DNA of 64,000 bases from Candidatus Sulfidibacterium hydrothermale (lineage in GTDB: Bacteria > Bacteroidota > Bacteroidia > Bacteroidales > F082). The notes under the pieces were generated by a model that saw only the letters and a list, made by a program, of their open reading frames with translations, was not told the DNA's origin and made no database searches. The number at the start of each line of letters is the position of its first letter. Positions within the stretch are counted from its first letter, which is position 1. The translations under genes were made by a program, and so were the position numbers. The stretch lies in contig NZ_CP083760.1 in assembly GCF_020149915.1 (NCBI RefSeq), forward strand, positions 2,604,001 to 2,668,000, read 5' to 3'. Of this stretch, positions 47,384 through 59,414 are shown in pieces.

Positions 47384-47474
47384 AATTCTAATTATTGTTT
47401 TTATAATTCCTTTTGGGGCTGCAAAATTAAATAAACTTTTAATATAAAAAAGACTTTCTATCTTTTTTTCATAT

Positions 47475-48770
47475 TTATTCTGTTTTTATCTCTCCGGTCA
47501 ACACCGGTTCGTCCAACAAAACGACACCGGTAAGCCTTACCCGGTAAAACCGATTGTGTTCCAACCCCTTTTGCTGGATAAGAACCGGAATATAATGTTC
47601 ACCATAACCCAAAGCAAAACCTTCTTCATTGAATTGTTCGATAAGTACAGTCTGTTCTTTGCCAATCCATGATTTCCGGTAACGCAGTTTCATTTCATCC
47701 GACAGGCTGCGAATAATTGCAGAACGACGGTTTTTTTCTTTTTCCGGAATCTGATCGGGCATACGTTCTGCACGGGTTCCTTTCCGTATGCTGTATTTAA
47801 ACGTATGGATATGTCCAAACTGTAATCGTTTGGCCATGGCTACACTTTCCTGAAAATCGGCTTCCGTTTCACCCGGAAATCCGACAATAATGTCAGTGGT
47901 CAAATGGAAATCAGGATAGCGCCGGCGGATTTCAGCCACCATTTCTTCAAACAATTGTGCGGTGTACATGCGTCGCATCCGTTTTAAAATCGTTTCCGAA
48001 CCACTTTGCAAACACAAATGCAAATGCGGAGCAAGTTTGGGATGAGAAAACAAACGGAAAAAACTCTCGGTAAAGCCGTCCGGCTCCATGGAAGAAATTC
48101 GCAACCGGAAATCACCCGGAAGCTCCAGGATCTTTTCCACCAATTGTTCAAAATCAGTATCTCCATCTTGATACCGGCCAATATTCACTCCGGTCAGCAC
48201 CACTTCTTTAAACCCAAATTCCACGACCTGACGGATGTTTTCAAGCACATCAGCTACCGGCCGACTGGTTGCCCGGCCACGAACTTTAGGAATAATACAA
48301 TACGTGCAGAAATTATTACAGCCATCCTGAATCTTAATCAGGCTACGCGTGTGTAACGTGGTCTTTGCCGCTTCATAACCAAAAAGATCTTTTTCAAAAC
48401 GGTCGGGTGTCACCACTTCACCCTGTGTCCAGGCTTCCACCAAAGAAGGAATGGCCGATTTATGGTCATTATCCACAACAAAATCGACTTTTTCCCCCTC
48501 TTCCAGGCTCTCCTTGTAATTGGTAGCCATACAGCCTGTTACAATCTTTAACGCTTCCGGATGTTTCCGGAAAACCTGATTCATCACCTGTTTTGACTTC
48601 CGGTCACTTTGGTTGGTTACCGTGCAGGTATTTACCACATACACATCGGCATCTTCCGAAAAGTCAACGACTTCGTAGTCCATTTGGGTGAATTCTGAAA
48701 TCAGTGCATCCGTTTCAAATAAATTTAACCGGCACCCCAGTGTTTTAAAAGCAATTTTTTTCTTCATCAT
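47475..48770 (-). CDS. mtaB: tRNA t6A37 methylthiotransferase MtaB
   Basis: A 431-residue radical-SAM enzyme that adds a methylthio group to t6A37 of ANN-decoding tRNAs. The N-terminal domain has cluster cysteines in TLGCRLN, VNTCTVT and VTGCMA. The radical SAM motif is [13 protein letters not shown] domain closes the protein ([22 protein letters not shown]). The TLGCRLN motif and lack of a MiaB-type signature support MtaB. The start overlaps the miaB stop (ATGA), so the two methylthiotransferases are translationally coupled. Confidence 0.92.
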   Translation of the reverse strand: MMKKKIAFKTLGCRLNLFETDALISEFTQMDYEVVDFSEDADVYVVNTCTVTNQSDRKSKQVMNQVFRKHPEALKIVTGCMATNYKESLEEGEKVDFVVDNDHKSAIPSLVEAWTQGEVVTPDRFEKDLFGYEAAKTTLHTRSLIKIQDGCNNFCTYCIIPKVRGRATSRPVADVLENIRQVVEFGFKEVVLTGVNIGRYQDGDTDFEQLVEKILELPGDFRLRISSMEPDGFTESFFRLFSHPKLAPHLHLCLQSGSETILKRMRRMYTAQLFEEMVAEIRRRYPDFHLTTDIIVGFPGETEADFQESVAMAKRLQFGHIHTFKYSIRKGTRAERMPDQIPEKEKNRRSAIIRSLSDEMKLRYRKSWIGKEQTVLIEQFNEEGFALGYGEHYIPVLIQQKGLEHNRFYRVRLTGVVLLDEPVLTGEIKTE

Positions 48771-50221
48771 CTTCTGTTTACCGGTTCCGATTTTTCAACA
48801 GCAACCAAGTCTCCTTCCATCGAAAAAGAAGCAGCACTATGTATTTTCACCTGTACAAACTGTCCGATGAGTTTTTCATCATCCGAAGCAAAACGCACAA
48901 TCAGTTTCCCTTCGGTCAATGCCGACAGGTAACCGTTTTTCCGGTCTTTCCCACGCACCAAAACGGTCATCGTTTTTCCGATTAAACTTTGATTATAAGC
49001 CAGCGAATGCTTCATCAGTTCTTCAGTAAGCATATGATAACGGGCTTTTTTCACTTCTTTTGGGATATCATCGGCCCAACGCGAACTCACTGCGCCCGGT
49101 CGGGGTGAATATTGTGCGATATAAGCCATGTTGTATTGAAATTCTTCCATCGCCCGACGGGTATTTTCAATCTGTTCTTCCGTTTCGCCGGTAAAACCGA
49201 CAATAATATCGGTAAACAGCGTCGCTTCAGGAATCAACCGGCGAATGGTTTGCACAATATGACGGTACCGTTCCACCGTATGTTTCCGGTTCATCCGTAC
49301 CAACATGGCATCATCACCCGATTGTATGGGCAAATGAATTTGTTTGGCCAGACAAGGATACCGGGCAATTACTTCAATTACTTCATCGGTCATATCCCGC
49401 GGATGCGGCGAAGTAAAATAGACCCAAAATTTCTCTTTTCTCTGGTTTCCAAACTCGCCAATCATTTGCAAAAGCTCGGCAAAAGAGACTTCTTCTCCTT
49501 TTTTATCCAGTCCGTAAGAATTGACATTCTGCCCCAGCAGGGTAATGCTTTTATATCCATTTTCCACCAAATGGCGCAATTCGTCCATAATTTCACCGGA
49601 AGGACGCGATACTTCACGTCCCCGGGTATAAGGAACCGCACAATACGTACAAAATTTATTACATCCGTTTTGGATAGGAATATACGCTTCCCATCCCGAA
49701 CCATATTTTGGGGTGATGTGCCAGAATTCTTCAATGCCCTTCTCGGGATGTTTTTCTTTTTCCGTTTCCACGGGCAAAGCCGCTTTTTTCATCCGAAAAG
49801 CCGCTTCATTCCGGCTTTCTTTTTCGGGCCATTCCATTTCCTGCAGCCCTTTATCCATCGCCTGCATTCCGGCGGGTGTTACGATACCATACTGATGAAT
49901 CATGGTGGGCAATTCGGGCAATTCATTCATGGTAAATACCAAATCGAACTGCTTCAGGAATTTTTCACGGTCAGCCGGCAAAACGCAACCGGTAACAAAG
50001 GTGATCAGGTTTTTTTTATTTTTCCACCGGTTCCATTTCTGAATACGGGAATACACTTTATCGATGGCTTTTTGCCGCACCGAACAGGCAATAACCCCCA
50101 ACAAATTGGCTTCCTCTTCCCTATCGGTTGGCTCAAAACCCATTTCATCCAGCACCCGCTGTACTCTTTCGCCATCCGAAATGTTCATCTGGCATCCCAA
50201 CTGTAAAATAAAATATTTCAT
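48767..50221 (-). CDS. miaB: MiaB-type tRNA methylthiotransferase
   Basis: A 484-residue radical-SAM protein. The N-terminal domain has LGCQMN, IACSVRQKAIDKV and VTGCVLP with the three cluster cysteines; the radical SAM motif is CNKFCTYC; a TRAM domain follows. MiaB converts i6A37 to ms2i6A37. An extra segment of about 50 charged residues sits between the first domain and the radical SAM core (around 120-165), making it longer than usual (about 440). ATG 50221 (MKYFILQLG) is chosen over an upstream TTG at 50287. The N-terminal sequence departs from typical Bacteroidota MiaB, so an unusual lineage or paralog is possible. Confidence 0.85.
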   Translation of the reverse strand: MKYFILQLGCQMNISDGERVQRVLDEMGFEPTDREEEANLLGVIACSVRQKAIDKVYSRIQKWNRWKNKKNLITFVTGCVLPADREKFLKQFDLVFTMNELPELPTMIHQYGIVTPAGMQAMDKGLQEMEWPEKESRNEAAFRMKKAALPVETEKEKHPEKGIEEFWHITPKYGSGWEAYIPIQNGCNKFCTYCAVPYTRGREVSRPSGEIMDELRHLVENGYKSITLLGQNVNSYGLDKKGEEVSFAELLQMIGEFGNQRKEKFWVYFTSPHPRDMTDEVIEVIARYPCLAKQIHLPIQSGDDAMLVRMNRKHTVERYRHIVQTIRRLIPEATLFTDIIVGFTGETEEQIENTRRAMEEFQYNMAYIAQYSPRPGAVSSRWADDIPKEVKKARYHMLTEELMKHSLAYNQSLIGKTMTVLVRGKDRKNGYLSALTEGKLIVRFASDDEKLIGQFVQVKIHSAASFSMEGDLVAVEKSEPVNRR

Positions 50222-50660
50222 GTTTCTTTCTTGTGCTATTCCCGTCAAAATGATTCCGTTATACCGGCCAATATTCAAATTTTTCAAACCTTGTTCTACC
50301 GGTTATTCAGAAATCCGTTTGGGGAGTGCAAAAGTACATATTATACCTGAATTACCCTTTAGAAAGCAAATTACAAACTGAATCAAAGTCTCTTGATGAT
50401 TAATCCGTTTCAAAACCGCTATACAAACTTAAAATTCTTCCTTATCACAGAAGCAATAGATAACACGTTTAACCGTTGAAATAGGAGAATGGAATACTTG
50501 AAATATGATGCATTCTGCCGGACAATAAAAAAATACCATCCGACAAATCACAATCGTGAATTTTTCACAATTTTCTTCATTTCAAATAAATTTAATATGC
50601 ACTATGTTTCATTTATCCATATCTTAGCACAAAAAATTTATCATTAATATCATTAATCTT
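50222..50660. other. Divergent intergenic region between miaB and pckA
   Basis: About 440 bases with no credible ORF. A -7 box TACTTTTG for miaB lies on the minus strand at 50329-50336. Ahead of pckA there are overlapping short inverted repeats around 50549-50570 (TCAC-AATC-GTGA and GTGA-ATTTT-TCAC), which resemble Crp-type half-sites but with wrong spacing. No clear pckA promoter box was found. Confidence 0.4.
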
Positions 50661-52268
50661 ATGGAAAGATCAGCGTTAAACCAATACGGAATTCATGATG
50701 TAAAAGAAATTTTACATAATCCGTCTTATGAAACACTTTTTGAAGAAGAAACCAAACCCGGTTTAGAGGGGTATGAAAAAGGGCAGGTTACCGAACTGGG
50801 AGCCGTCAATGTAATGACCGGCATTTTTACGGGACGGTCACCAAAAGACAAATACATTGTCATGGATGACGTTACCCGGGATACCATCTGGTGGAACAAT
50901 CCGATTTCACCCAATGATAACAAGCCCATTTCACCTGAAATCTGGAAAGACCTGAAAGAAACCTCAGCACGTCAGCTCTCGGGAAAAAGACTTTTTGTAA
51001 TGGATAGTTTTTGCGGTGCAGATAAAGCATCGCGGATGAAAGTCCGTTTTATCACCGAAGTAGCCTGGCAGGCCCATTTTGTAAAAAATATGTTTATCCG
51101 GCCTACGGAAGAAGAACTGGAAAATTACGGTGAACCTGATTTTGTAGTCCTGAATGCATCGAAAACGGTCAATAAAAAATGGAAGGAACACGGCCTGAAT
51201 TCAGAAGTCTATACGGCATTTAATCTGACCGAAAGAATGCAGGTTATCGGCGGAACCTGGTATGGCGGTGAAATGAAAAAAGGCATTTTTGCCATGATGA
51301 ACTACTATCTGCCGTTAAAAGGAATGGCTTCGATGCACTGTTCGGCCAACATGGGAAAAAAAGGCGATGTCGCCATCTTTTTCGGCTTATCCGGCACCGG
51401 AAAAACCACCCTTTCCACCGACCCGAAACGGTTGCTCATCGGTGATGACGAACACGGATGGGATGACAACGGAGTATTTAATTTCGAAGGCGGTTGTTAT
51501 GCCAAGGTAATCCATCTCGACAAAGAAGCAGAACCCGATATTTATAATGCCATCAAACGCAATGCTTTACTTGAAAATGTTACGGTGGATGAAAATGGAA
51601 AAATTGATTTTGATGACGATTCGGTTACCCAAAACACACGGGTTTCTTATCCGATTTACCACATCAAAAACATTGTAAAACCGGTTTCACGCGGCGGACA
51701 CGCCGAAAAGGTTATTTTCCTGAGTGCAGATGCTTTTGGTGTTTTACCTCCGGTTTCCAAGCTGACCAAAGAGCAGACAAAATACCACTTCTTATCCGGA
51801 TTTACCGCCAAACTGGCCGGTACCGAGCGGGGAGTTACCAGTCCGCAACCGACTTTCTCGGCCTGTTTTGGAGAGGCTTTCCTGTCGCTTCACCCCACAA
51901 AATACGGTGAAGAGCTGGTAAAAAAGATGGAGCAAAATAATACGAAAGCTTATCTTGTAAATACGGGCTGGAACGGAACCGGCAAACGAATCTCCATCAA
52001 AGACACCCGCGCCATCATTGATGCCATTCTGGATGGTTCCATTGAAAAAGCAGAAACCAAAACCATTCCCATTTTTAACCTTGAAGTGCCCACGGCCCTT
52101 CCTAATGTCGATCCGGATATTCTTGATCCGCGCGATACTTACAGCAATCCTTCGGAATGGGAAGAAAAAGCCAAAGACCTGGCTTCACGGTTTATTGAGA
52201 ACTTTAAAAAGTATACCGATACCGAAGAGGGACAACGTCTGGTGGCCGCCGGACCACAACTCCCCTAA
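50661..52268 (+). CDS. pckA: Phosphoenolpyruvate carboxykinase (ATP)
   Basis: A 535-residue enzyme that interconverts oxaloacetate plus ATP with phosphoenolpyruvate, CO2 and ADP. Visible signatures are the early [16 protein letters not shown], the PEPCK motif and P-loop [16 protein letters not shown], the metal-binding [10 protein letters not shown] and the C-terminal [19 protein letters not shown]. Anaerobic Bacteroidota often run it toward oxaloacetate during succinate formation. It is a single gene followed by a strong terminator shared with gyrB. Confidence 0.97.
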   Translation: MERSALNQYGIHDVKEILHNPSYETLFEEETKPGLEGYEKGQVTELGAVNVMTGIFTGRSPKDKYIVMDDVTRDTIWWNNPISPNDNKPISPEIWKDLKETSARQLSGKRLFVMDSFCGADKASRMKVRFITEVAWQAHFVKNMFIRPTEEELENYGEPDFVVLNASKTVNKKWKEHGLNSEVYTAFNLTERMQVIGGTWYGGEMKKGIFAMMNYYLPLKGMASMHCSANMGKKGDVAIFFGLSGTGKTTLSTDPKRLLIGDDEHGWDDNGVFNFEGGCYAKVIHLDKEAEPDIYNAIKRNALLENVTVDENGKIDFDDDSVTQNTRVSYPIYHIKNIVKPVSRGGHAEKVIFLSADAFGVLPPVSKLTKEQTKYHFLSGFTAKLAGTERGVTSPQPTFSACFGEAFLSLHPTKYGEELVKKMEQNNTKAYLVNTGWNGTGKRISIKDTRAIIDAILDGSIEKAETKTIPIFNLEVPTALPNVDPDILDPRDTYSNPSEWEEKAKDLASRFIENFKKYTDTEEGQRLVAAGPQLP

Positions 52269-52287
52269 CAACCTTTCCTGGTCACAA

Positions 52288-52320
52288 AACAAAAGGCTGC
52301 CTTGTAGGCAGCCTTTTGTT
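52288..52320. terminator. Bidirectional terminator between pckA and gyrB
   Basis: A perfect 14-bp stem, AACAAAAGGCTGCC with GGCAGCCTTTTGTT, and a five-base loop, between two convergent genes. Confidence 0.9.
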
Positions 52321-52338
52321 TTATAATAAACTCAATGC

Positions 52339-54303
<1,965 letters not shown>

Positions 54304-54336
54304 CTATCCTTTGGAAAAATTCTCCCTTTAAACAGG

Positions 54337-54344
54337 CAAAAGTA
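54337..54344 (-). promoter_or_regulatory. -7 promoter box of gyrB
   Basis: On the minus strand TACTTTTG matches TAnnTTTG, 39 bases before the gyrB ATG; no clear -33 element. Confidence 0.45.
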
Positions 54345-54422
54345 CGAAAAAACCCGTTTTAATTTACGTTTTTCATCCAGCCAAAGCCTAAAGTTATCAA
54401 CCGTTAACGCAAATAAAAAGCG

Positions 54423-56207
54423 TTAAAACCGGTATCGGATTCCTGCCATAACTTCCAAGCCAACTACCGGATATCCATCATAACGAAAATATTGTTTATT
54501 CAGCAGGTTGGTTACCCGGATAAAAGCGGACAGTTGTTTGTCGATAAGATAATCGGCTCCGATGTTTACATCCAAATAACGCGATAAACGGTAATAAGGA
54601 TCTTCCGGATAATAGATATTCCACTGATAGGTTTCGGCCCAGCGCTCGGCCATATAATTCACTTCAAACCAGGGTTTTATTTTTTTCAACTCATAAGACA
54701 CTCCCATTTGCATCTCAAATAACGGCTTATATAACGGATGTTCCGTATCGTCAAGCGAATATTGATGATACGTTCCTTTCAGCCACACATCCAAACCCGG
54801 AACATTTCCATAAGTCAGACTACCGCTCAAATCCAGCACATGTCCGGAAGTATAATAAACCATATAAGCATTTTTAAACGCAATATATTCCCCGTTGCTG
54901 TTGGTGTAAAAAAGCGGGCCAATATTCAGGGAAATATCATGATTGAAATAGGCCATATCGGAAAACGAACGATATCCGGTACGGAATTCAAAACCAAAAC
55001 GCCGGGCAATATTGCCGCGGAAGCCGCCAAAGGCTTCAAATTTGGTATTCTCCCACCGGAAATCTTTCTGCATGGAAGAAAGAAACGGATTCTCCCGGCT
55101 CATTTTGTCCAGCGAATTTTTGTTTAGCCCACCGTCCACACCGGCGAAAAAAGAAAATACCCCCGGTGCTACATTCACATTAACATGCAAATAAGGATAG
55201 AAATGTAACTTGTCACTCTGCTGCTTAAGCCACTGGAAATTAAACCCGGCTTTAAAAGAAAACATTCCGTAACGGGCATCAAAATAGGGCATGAAACGGG
55301 CAAAATAATCTTCCTCCGAGCGGTAACCTTCCGGTAATTCATCCGCTTCGTTTTGATAATAACAGAACCCACCTTCCGTACCCAGTTGCTGATGATTAAA
55401 AATGTTGGTTACTTTAAAACTTTTGTGCAAATCGAACTGAAAACCGGCATAGGTTTCTGACATGCCGTGCTTATCAGAAAGATAATACGCATCTGCCCGG
55501 AAAAAATGATGTAACTTATAGTTGGTGCGATAAGCACTGGCAAACTGCACCCCAAAAGAAGCTTTCTGATAATACTGTTTTAGGTTCGGATCTTTGGTAT
55601 CGTAATCCAAAGTATCACCAGCCGTATTGTATCCGTAATAGCGGTTAGACCGGATTTGATATCCGCCGGAAAAAGACAAAATATGATACCGGAAAAAACG
55701 GTCGTACCAGATTCCGGCTTTCGAATCCGTATAAGGAGAAGGCAAATAATCTTTAATATTCAAAAAGGACGAGTGGTGCCGTAAATCTACCGTTAACCGG
55801 TACCGTTTTGCTTTCCCTCCGGAATAGTAATATTCCATCAGCGGACTGATACGGCTTCCCAACCCCAGCGTCAATAAGTTATTCCAAACAGATAATTTTT
55901 CAGCTACCGGTATATGTGTCAGCGGTTTTACCGGCTGAAGCTGCAAAACAGTAGGCACTTTTTTATCAAAAAAGGAAGAAGAAACTGGACTTGACGGAAA
56001 AGCAAGGGAAGGAACCTCGGGTTTTCTTTCCACTTTCAGAGCAGTACCTGTCCGCGGACGACTACTTCCGTAAATCACCACACTTTCGTTGTGTTTTTGT
56101 CTTAATGTATCCGCATGGTTCTGGGCCCGGGCCGAAGAAGCTACAAAAAACAGAAGCCCCAGCACCGGCATCAAAATATTTCGATTTTGAAAAACACTTA
56201 CCGTCAT
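54423..56207 (-). CDS. Outer-membrane beta-barrel protein, TonB-dependent-receptor-like, without plug
   Basis: A 594-residue exported protein with a signal peptide (residues 1-28, ending ARAQ). The remainder is rich in alternating aromatic strands typical of a large outer-membrane barrel, and the end (FIRVTNLLNKQYFRYDGY, then GIRYRF) looks like the last strands of a TonB-dependent receptor. No TonB box or plug domain was seen before the barrel. It is translated with the TPR protein upstream: its ATG shares one base with that gene's TAA stop. The pair probably works together at the outer membrane; cargo or role unknown. Confidence 0.82.
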   Translation of the reverse strand: MTVSVFQNRNILMPVLGLLFFVASSARAQNHADTLRQKHNESVVIYGSSRPRTGTALKVERKPEVPSLAFPSSPVSSSFFDKKVPTVLQLQPVKPLTHIPVAEKLSVWNNLLTLGLGSRISPLMEYYYSGGKAKRYRLTVDLRHHSSFLNIKDYLPSPYTDSKAGIWYDRFFRYHILSFSGGYQIRSNRYYGYNTAGDTLDYDTKDPNLKQYYQKASFGVQFASAYRTNYKLHHFFRADAYYLSDKHGMSETYAGFQFDLHKSFKVTNIFNHQQLGTEGGFCYYQNEADELPEGYRSEEDYFARFMPYFDARYGMFSFKAGFNFQWLKQQSDKLHFYPYLHVNVNVAPGVFSFFAGVDGGLNKNSLDKMSRENPFLSSMQKDFRWENTKFEAFGGFRGNIARRFGFEFRTGYRSFSDMAYFNHDISLNIGPLFYTNSNGEYIAFKNAYMVYYTSGHVLDLSGSLTYGNVPGLDVWLKGTYHQYSLDDTEHPLYKPLFEMQMGVSYELKKIKPWFEVNYMAERWAETYQWNIYYPEDPYYRLSRYLDVNIGADYLIDKQLSAFIRVTNLLNKQYFRYDGYPVVGLEVMAGIRYRF

Positions 56208-59200
56208 TATTTTTTGTTTTTGTTTTGTTTTGTAGAGCCTGTTGATTTCACGGCAGGCAAAGCAGCCAGTTTTTTACGGGCTACTTGTTTCAAATCGTTC
56301 CCCGGATAATTGGCAATAATACTTTTTAGCGTTTCCCTGGCCTGGAAAATATTTCCCCGGGCCACATATACATCAGCCAACAAAATAAAACCTTTAGCCA
56401 CCCAGTAAACTTCTCCGGGATATTGATCAGACAAAGCATAAATTAATTTCTCGGCGGCATCGTAATTTTTGTTTTTATACTGAAGAAGAGCGAGATAATA
56501 TTTTGATTCTGCTCCGCGATAATCTTTGCTCAGCTTATCGGTAATGGCAAATTCACGTTGGGCCGTCTTCCATTTTCCACTTTTCCAGGCCGCTTTAGCC
56601 AACACAAAATGAGCATAAATCGTTTGATCTTCACTCACTTCGGGCATCCGTAATATTTCAGCGGCTGCTTTTGCTGCAAGCGTTTCATTGCCCGAGAGAT
56701 AAGCAGCCCGCATTTGTCCGTCTACCGCTTCCAGTTTCAACGACGGATCTTCTGCCATCTTCTGCACCTTCCGGTAATTTTCCGCGGCCTTTTTAAAATC
56801 TTTCCGGGCATATTCCATCCGGGCTGCTTTTACCAGCGCAGGCAAAGTAAAATCATTAACCGGCCATTGAATAATCTTATCAAAATATTTCAAAGCCATT
56901 ACCGTATCTTTCTGACGGGCATAACATTGCCCAAGATAATGCCAGGCTTTAACTTTAAATCCGCCCTGCGGGAATTGTTTCAGATAATTCTCCAATGCTT
57001 TTTCAGCTTTCGGACAATTTCCTGAAAGAAAAGCATCTTCTCCTACCGAAAACGTCAGCGAATCTTCCTGGCTTTTGGATATCTGGACAAAACTCAGCGT
57101 ACGGGCATAGGCAAAATAAGCCGCCGGATCGCCTTTGTCTTTATAAATGCTCTCGAGTGTACTGAGTGCCACACGCGCTTCACCCGAAGCCGGATAAGCT
57201 GCAATAACCGCCTTTAATTGCCGGATCGCCTTATCATACTGGTTGTTTTTATAATAAAGCAATCCCATTTTCACCCGGGCCATCCGGGCATAAGAGCTGG
57301 CGGGTCTTTCTTTGACAATACGTTGAAAGTAGACAATTCCCTGACGGGGACGATTCAATGAACTGGCATAAGTGGTAGCCAAATCGTAAAGTGCCCGTGC
57401 ATAATAAGGCGATCGGGGATAGCGCTGCACCAGCTGCTGCAAGACTTGTACTTTTTTGGAAAACGCTCCCTCTGCCCCATAACAAAACGCTTCTTCGTAC
57501 AAAGCATAATCTGCATTACGCGCTCCGGCACTCACCACTTTACGATACCACGGAATCGCTTGCTTGTAATTTTCCAATAGCGTATAACTATCCGCAATTC
57601 GCAATTTGGCATCTGCCCGCATGGTCGGATTATCATAAGGCTGGCTTAAAAACCTTTTGAACCAAACGATCGCCTGCGAATAATTTTTTTGTTTGAAATA
57701 GGCATAAGCCAAATCGTAATAAGCCGGAATATACAACGAAGACGAAACAGCTCCCCGCGATGTCAAAAAGTATTTATACATACGAATAGCGGTGCCATAT
57801 TGCCCGAGATTGTAATAACAGGAAGCCTGCCAGTAAAGACTGCGCCGTTTTATATCGGCATCACTGTTGTAGCGAGCCGCTTTTTTAAAATAAACCAATG
57901 CCTTTGAAAACTGTCGCTGGGTATAAAAATCAACGGCCTGGGTAAAAGCCAGTTTTTGATAAGCAATCTGCAGGCTTTTCTGTTTTACTCCCGATTTTTC
58001 GATCGAAGAAAGCGCCGCCATGTTATTATGTGTATTCACAAAAAGCCGGGCCAATAAAGCTGCCGCTTCGGACCTGCGATTTTCCGGCACTTCCGGATTG
58101 TTCACAAATTGTTGTACCAATGCAATGGCGTCATGATTCTGATCACCTTTATTCCGTATGGTAAGCCGGGCATAAGCCAACAACGCTTCGGCACCTGTTT
58201 CATTAGCCGGATTGGCCTGAAAAGCCGAAACAAAAGCATTCTGGGCAGCTTGTATTTGTGCGGTCTTCTGATAACAAATCCCCAGATGATACCAGGCATT
58301 CTGGGCGATTTCGCCTCCGGCATCTACCGCCCGCTGAAAATAATAAAGTGCTTCGGCATATTTTCCGTTTTCATAAAAAGTAATTCCTATCCGATAGGAT
58401 TCTTCCGGCGCAATAGTACTTCGCGCTTCTTTAACATATTGGGTATAATAAGGCAATGCTTCGGCATAACGATTCAATTTATAATAACTGTTGGCAATCA
58501 AACGATTTACCATAGCCTTTTGGTTATACCGGGCATGAGGCAACAACTGCTGTCCCACAGAAATTACTTTTTTATATTCCTTTTGCTGATAATATAACTG
58601 CATCAAATATAACGGAACCGTTTTCCGAAAACGCGGATCATCTTTGATCAGCAAAAAAGCCTGAAGCGCCTGACTATTATTTTTCATTTCCAACTGAGCA
58701 TAACCATAGTAATATGCTGCCGGGGCAGCAAACGGACTTTGGGTATGCATCACCTTACGAAACAGCCGAAGTGCTTCATCCGTTTTGTTCCGCTTTAACA
58801 AACAATAACCTTTCAAATAATCGTAATGATATTGTTGTTGCTTATTCAGCTTGTTATATGAAATCTGCTGAAGGACTTTCAGTGTTTGACTATATCGGCG
58901 ATTACGAAAATACGCCACGGCCATGGAAAATTTCACCGAAGGCATCCAGACACTTTCCGGATATTGGCTGATGAAACGGCTTAAACGTACCATCGCATCA
59001 TTTTCCTGTAGTTTCACGGCACAATCTGCTGCATAATAAGCTGCATTTTCGGCTTTCAGGTTTTGTTTCTCAGGCAACCGGCTCACATACCAATCAAACA
59101 TCTTTTCGGCAGCTCCGTAATTGGCTTGCCGGTACAACTCCACCGCTTTACGGTAAATATCAGCCGGAGCACGGTAAAAATCGGTTTCCTGCGCCCGGAT

Positions 59201-59263
59201 ACCCTGCAAAATCCCGGTAAGAAACAAAAAGAAAACAACGGCTTTTCGAAGATTACGATTCAT
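56207..59263 (-). CDS. Large tetratricopeptide-repeat protein, exported
   Basis: A 1,018-residue protein with a signal peptide (residues 1-23, MNRNLRKAVVFFLFLTGILQ then GIRAQ). The frame extends to 59341, but the ATG at 59263 gives this clean signal peptide. Almost the whole chain consists of TPR-type helical repeats, with many ALxYFxKAxxY and YPxSxxAxxA units, some resembling the YbgF/BamD style. TPR scaffolds hold protein partners in the periplasm. The gene is joined by a one-base TAATG overlap to a beta-barrel gene, which points to a periplasm-to-outer-membrane complex. Confidence 0.85.
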   Translation of the reverse strand: MNRNLRKAVVFFLFLTGILQGIRAQETDFYRAPADIYRKAVELYRQANYGAAEKMFDWYVSRLPEKQNLKAENAAYYAADCAVKLQENDAMVRLSRFISQYPESVWMPSVKFSMAVAYFRNRRYSQTLKVLQQISYNKLNKQQQYHYDYLKGYCLLKRNKTDEALRLFRKVMHTQSPFAAPAAYYYGYAQLEMKNNSQALQAFLLIKDDPRFRKTVPLYLMQLYYQQKEYKKVISVGQQLLPHARYNQKAMVNRLIANSYYKLNRYAEALPYYTQYVKEARSTIAPEESYRIGITFYENGKYAEALYYFQRAVDAGGEIAQNAWYHLGICYQKTAQIQAAQNAFVSAFQANPANETGAEALLAYARLTIRNKGDQNHDAIALVQQFVNNPEVPENRRSEAAALLARLFVNTHNNMAALSSIEKSGVKQKSLQIAYQKLAFTQAVDFYTQRQFSKALVYFKKAARYNSDADIKRRSLYWQASCYYNLGQYGTAIRMYKYFLTSRGAVSSSLYIPAYYDLAYAYFKQKNYSQAIVWFKRFLSQPYDNPTMRADAKLRIADSYTLLENYKQAIPWYRKVVSAGARNADYALYEEAFCYGAEGAFSKKVQVLQQLVQRYPRSPYYARALYDLATTYASSLNRPRQGIVYFQRIVKERPASSYARMARVKMGLLYYKNNQYDKAIRQLKAVIAAYPASGEARVALSTLESIYKDKGDPAAYFAYARTLSFVQISKSQEDSLTFSVGEDAFLSGNCPKAEKALENYLKQFPQGGFKVKAWHYLGQCYARQKDTVMALKYFDKIIQWPVNDFTLPALVKAARMEYARKDFKKAAENYRKVQKMAEDPSLKLEAVDGQMRAAYLSGNETLAAKAAAEILRMPEVSEDQTIYAHFVLAKAAWKSGKWKTAQREFAITDKLSKDYRGAESKYYLALLQYKNKNYDAAEKLIYALSDQYPGEVYWVAKGFILLADVYVARGNIFQARETLKSIIANYPGNDLKQVARKKLAALPAVKSTGSTKQNKNKK

Positions 59264-59414
59264 TCGGATAGTACTAAATTTTGAATAAAAGTAAGGAGAA
59301 GTCGTTTTCGTCTCCTCAATGCATGCACAACTTATCAACATGCATTAGTGAAACGTTTGAAGCGCTAAAATGTTATCCTGCAAGAGGAAGAAATATTGGC
59401 CTAACCGATTAAAT

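Noticed and set aside
49112-50206. Long 364-residue plus-strand reading frame
   Set aside because: It is the antisense shadow of miaB, rich in Phe, His and Arg as expected from reverse reading, with no recognisable domain.
50549-50570. Possible Crp-type site upstream of pckA
   Set aside because: Half-sites GTGA and TCAC are present but the spacing (5 or 4 bases) does not fit the 6-base spacing of the perfect site at 18403; kept only as a note in the intergenic entry.
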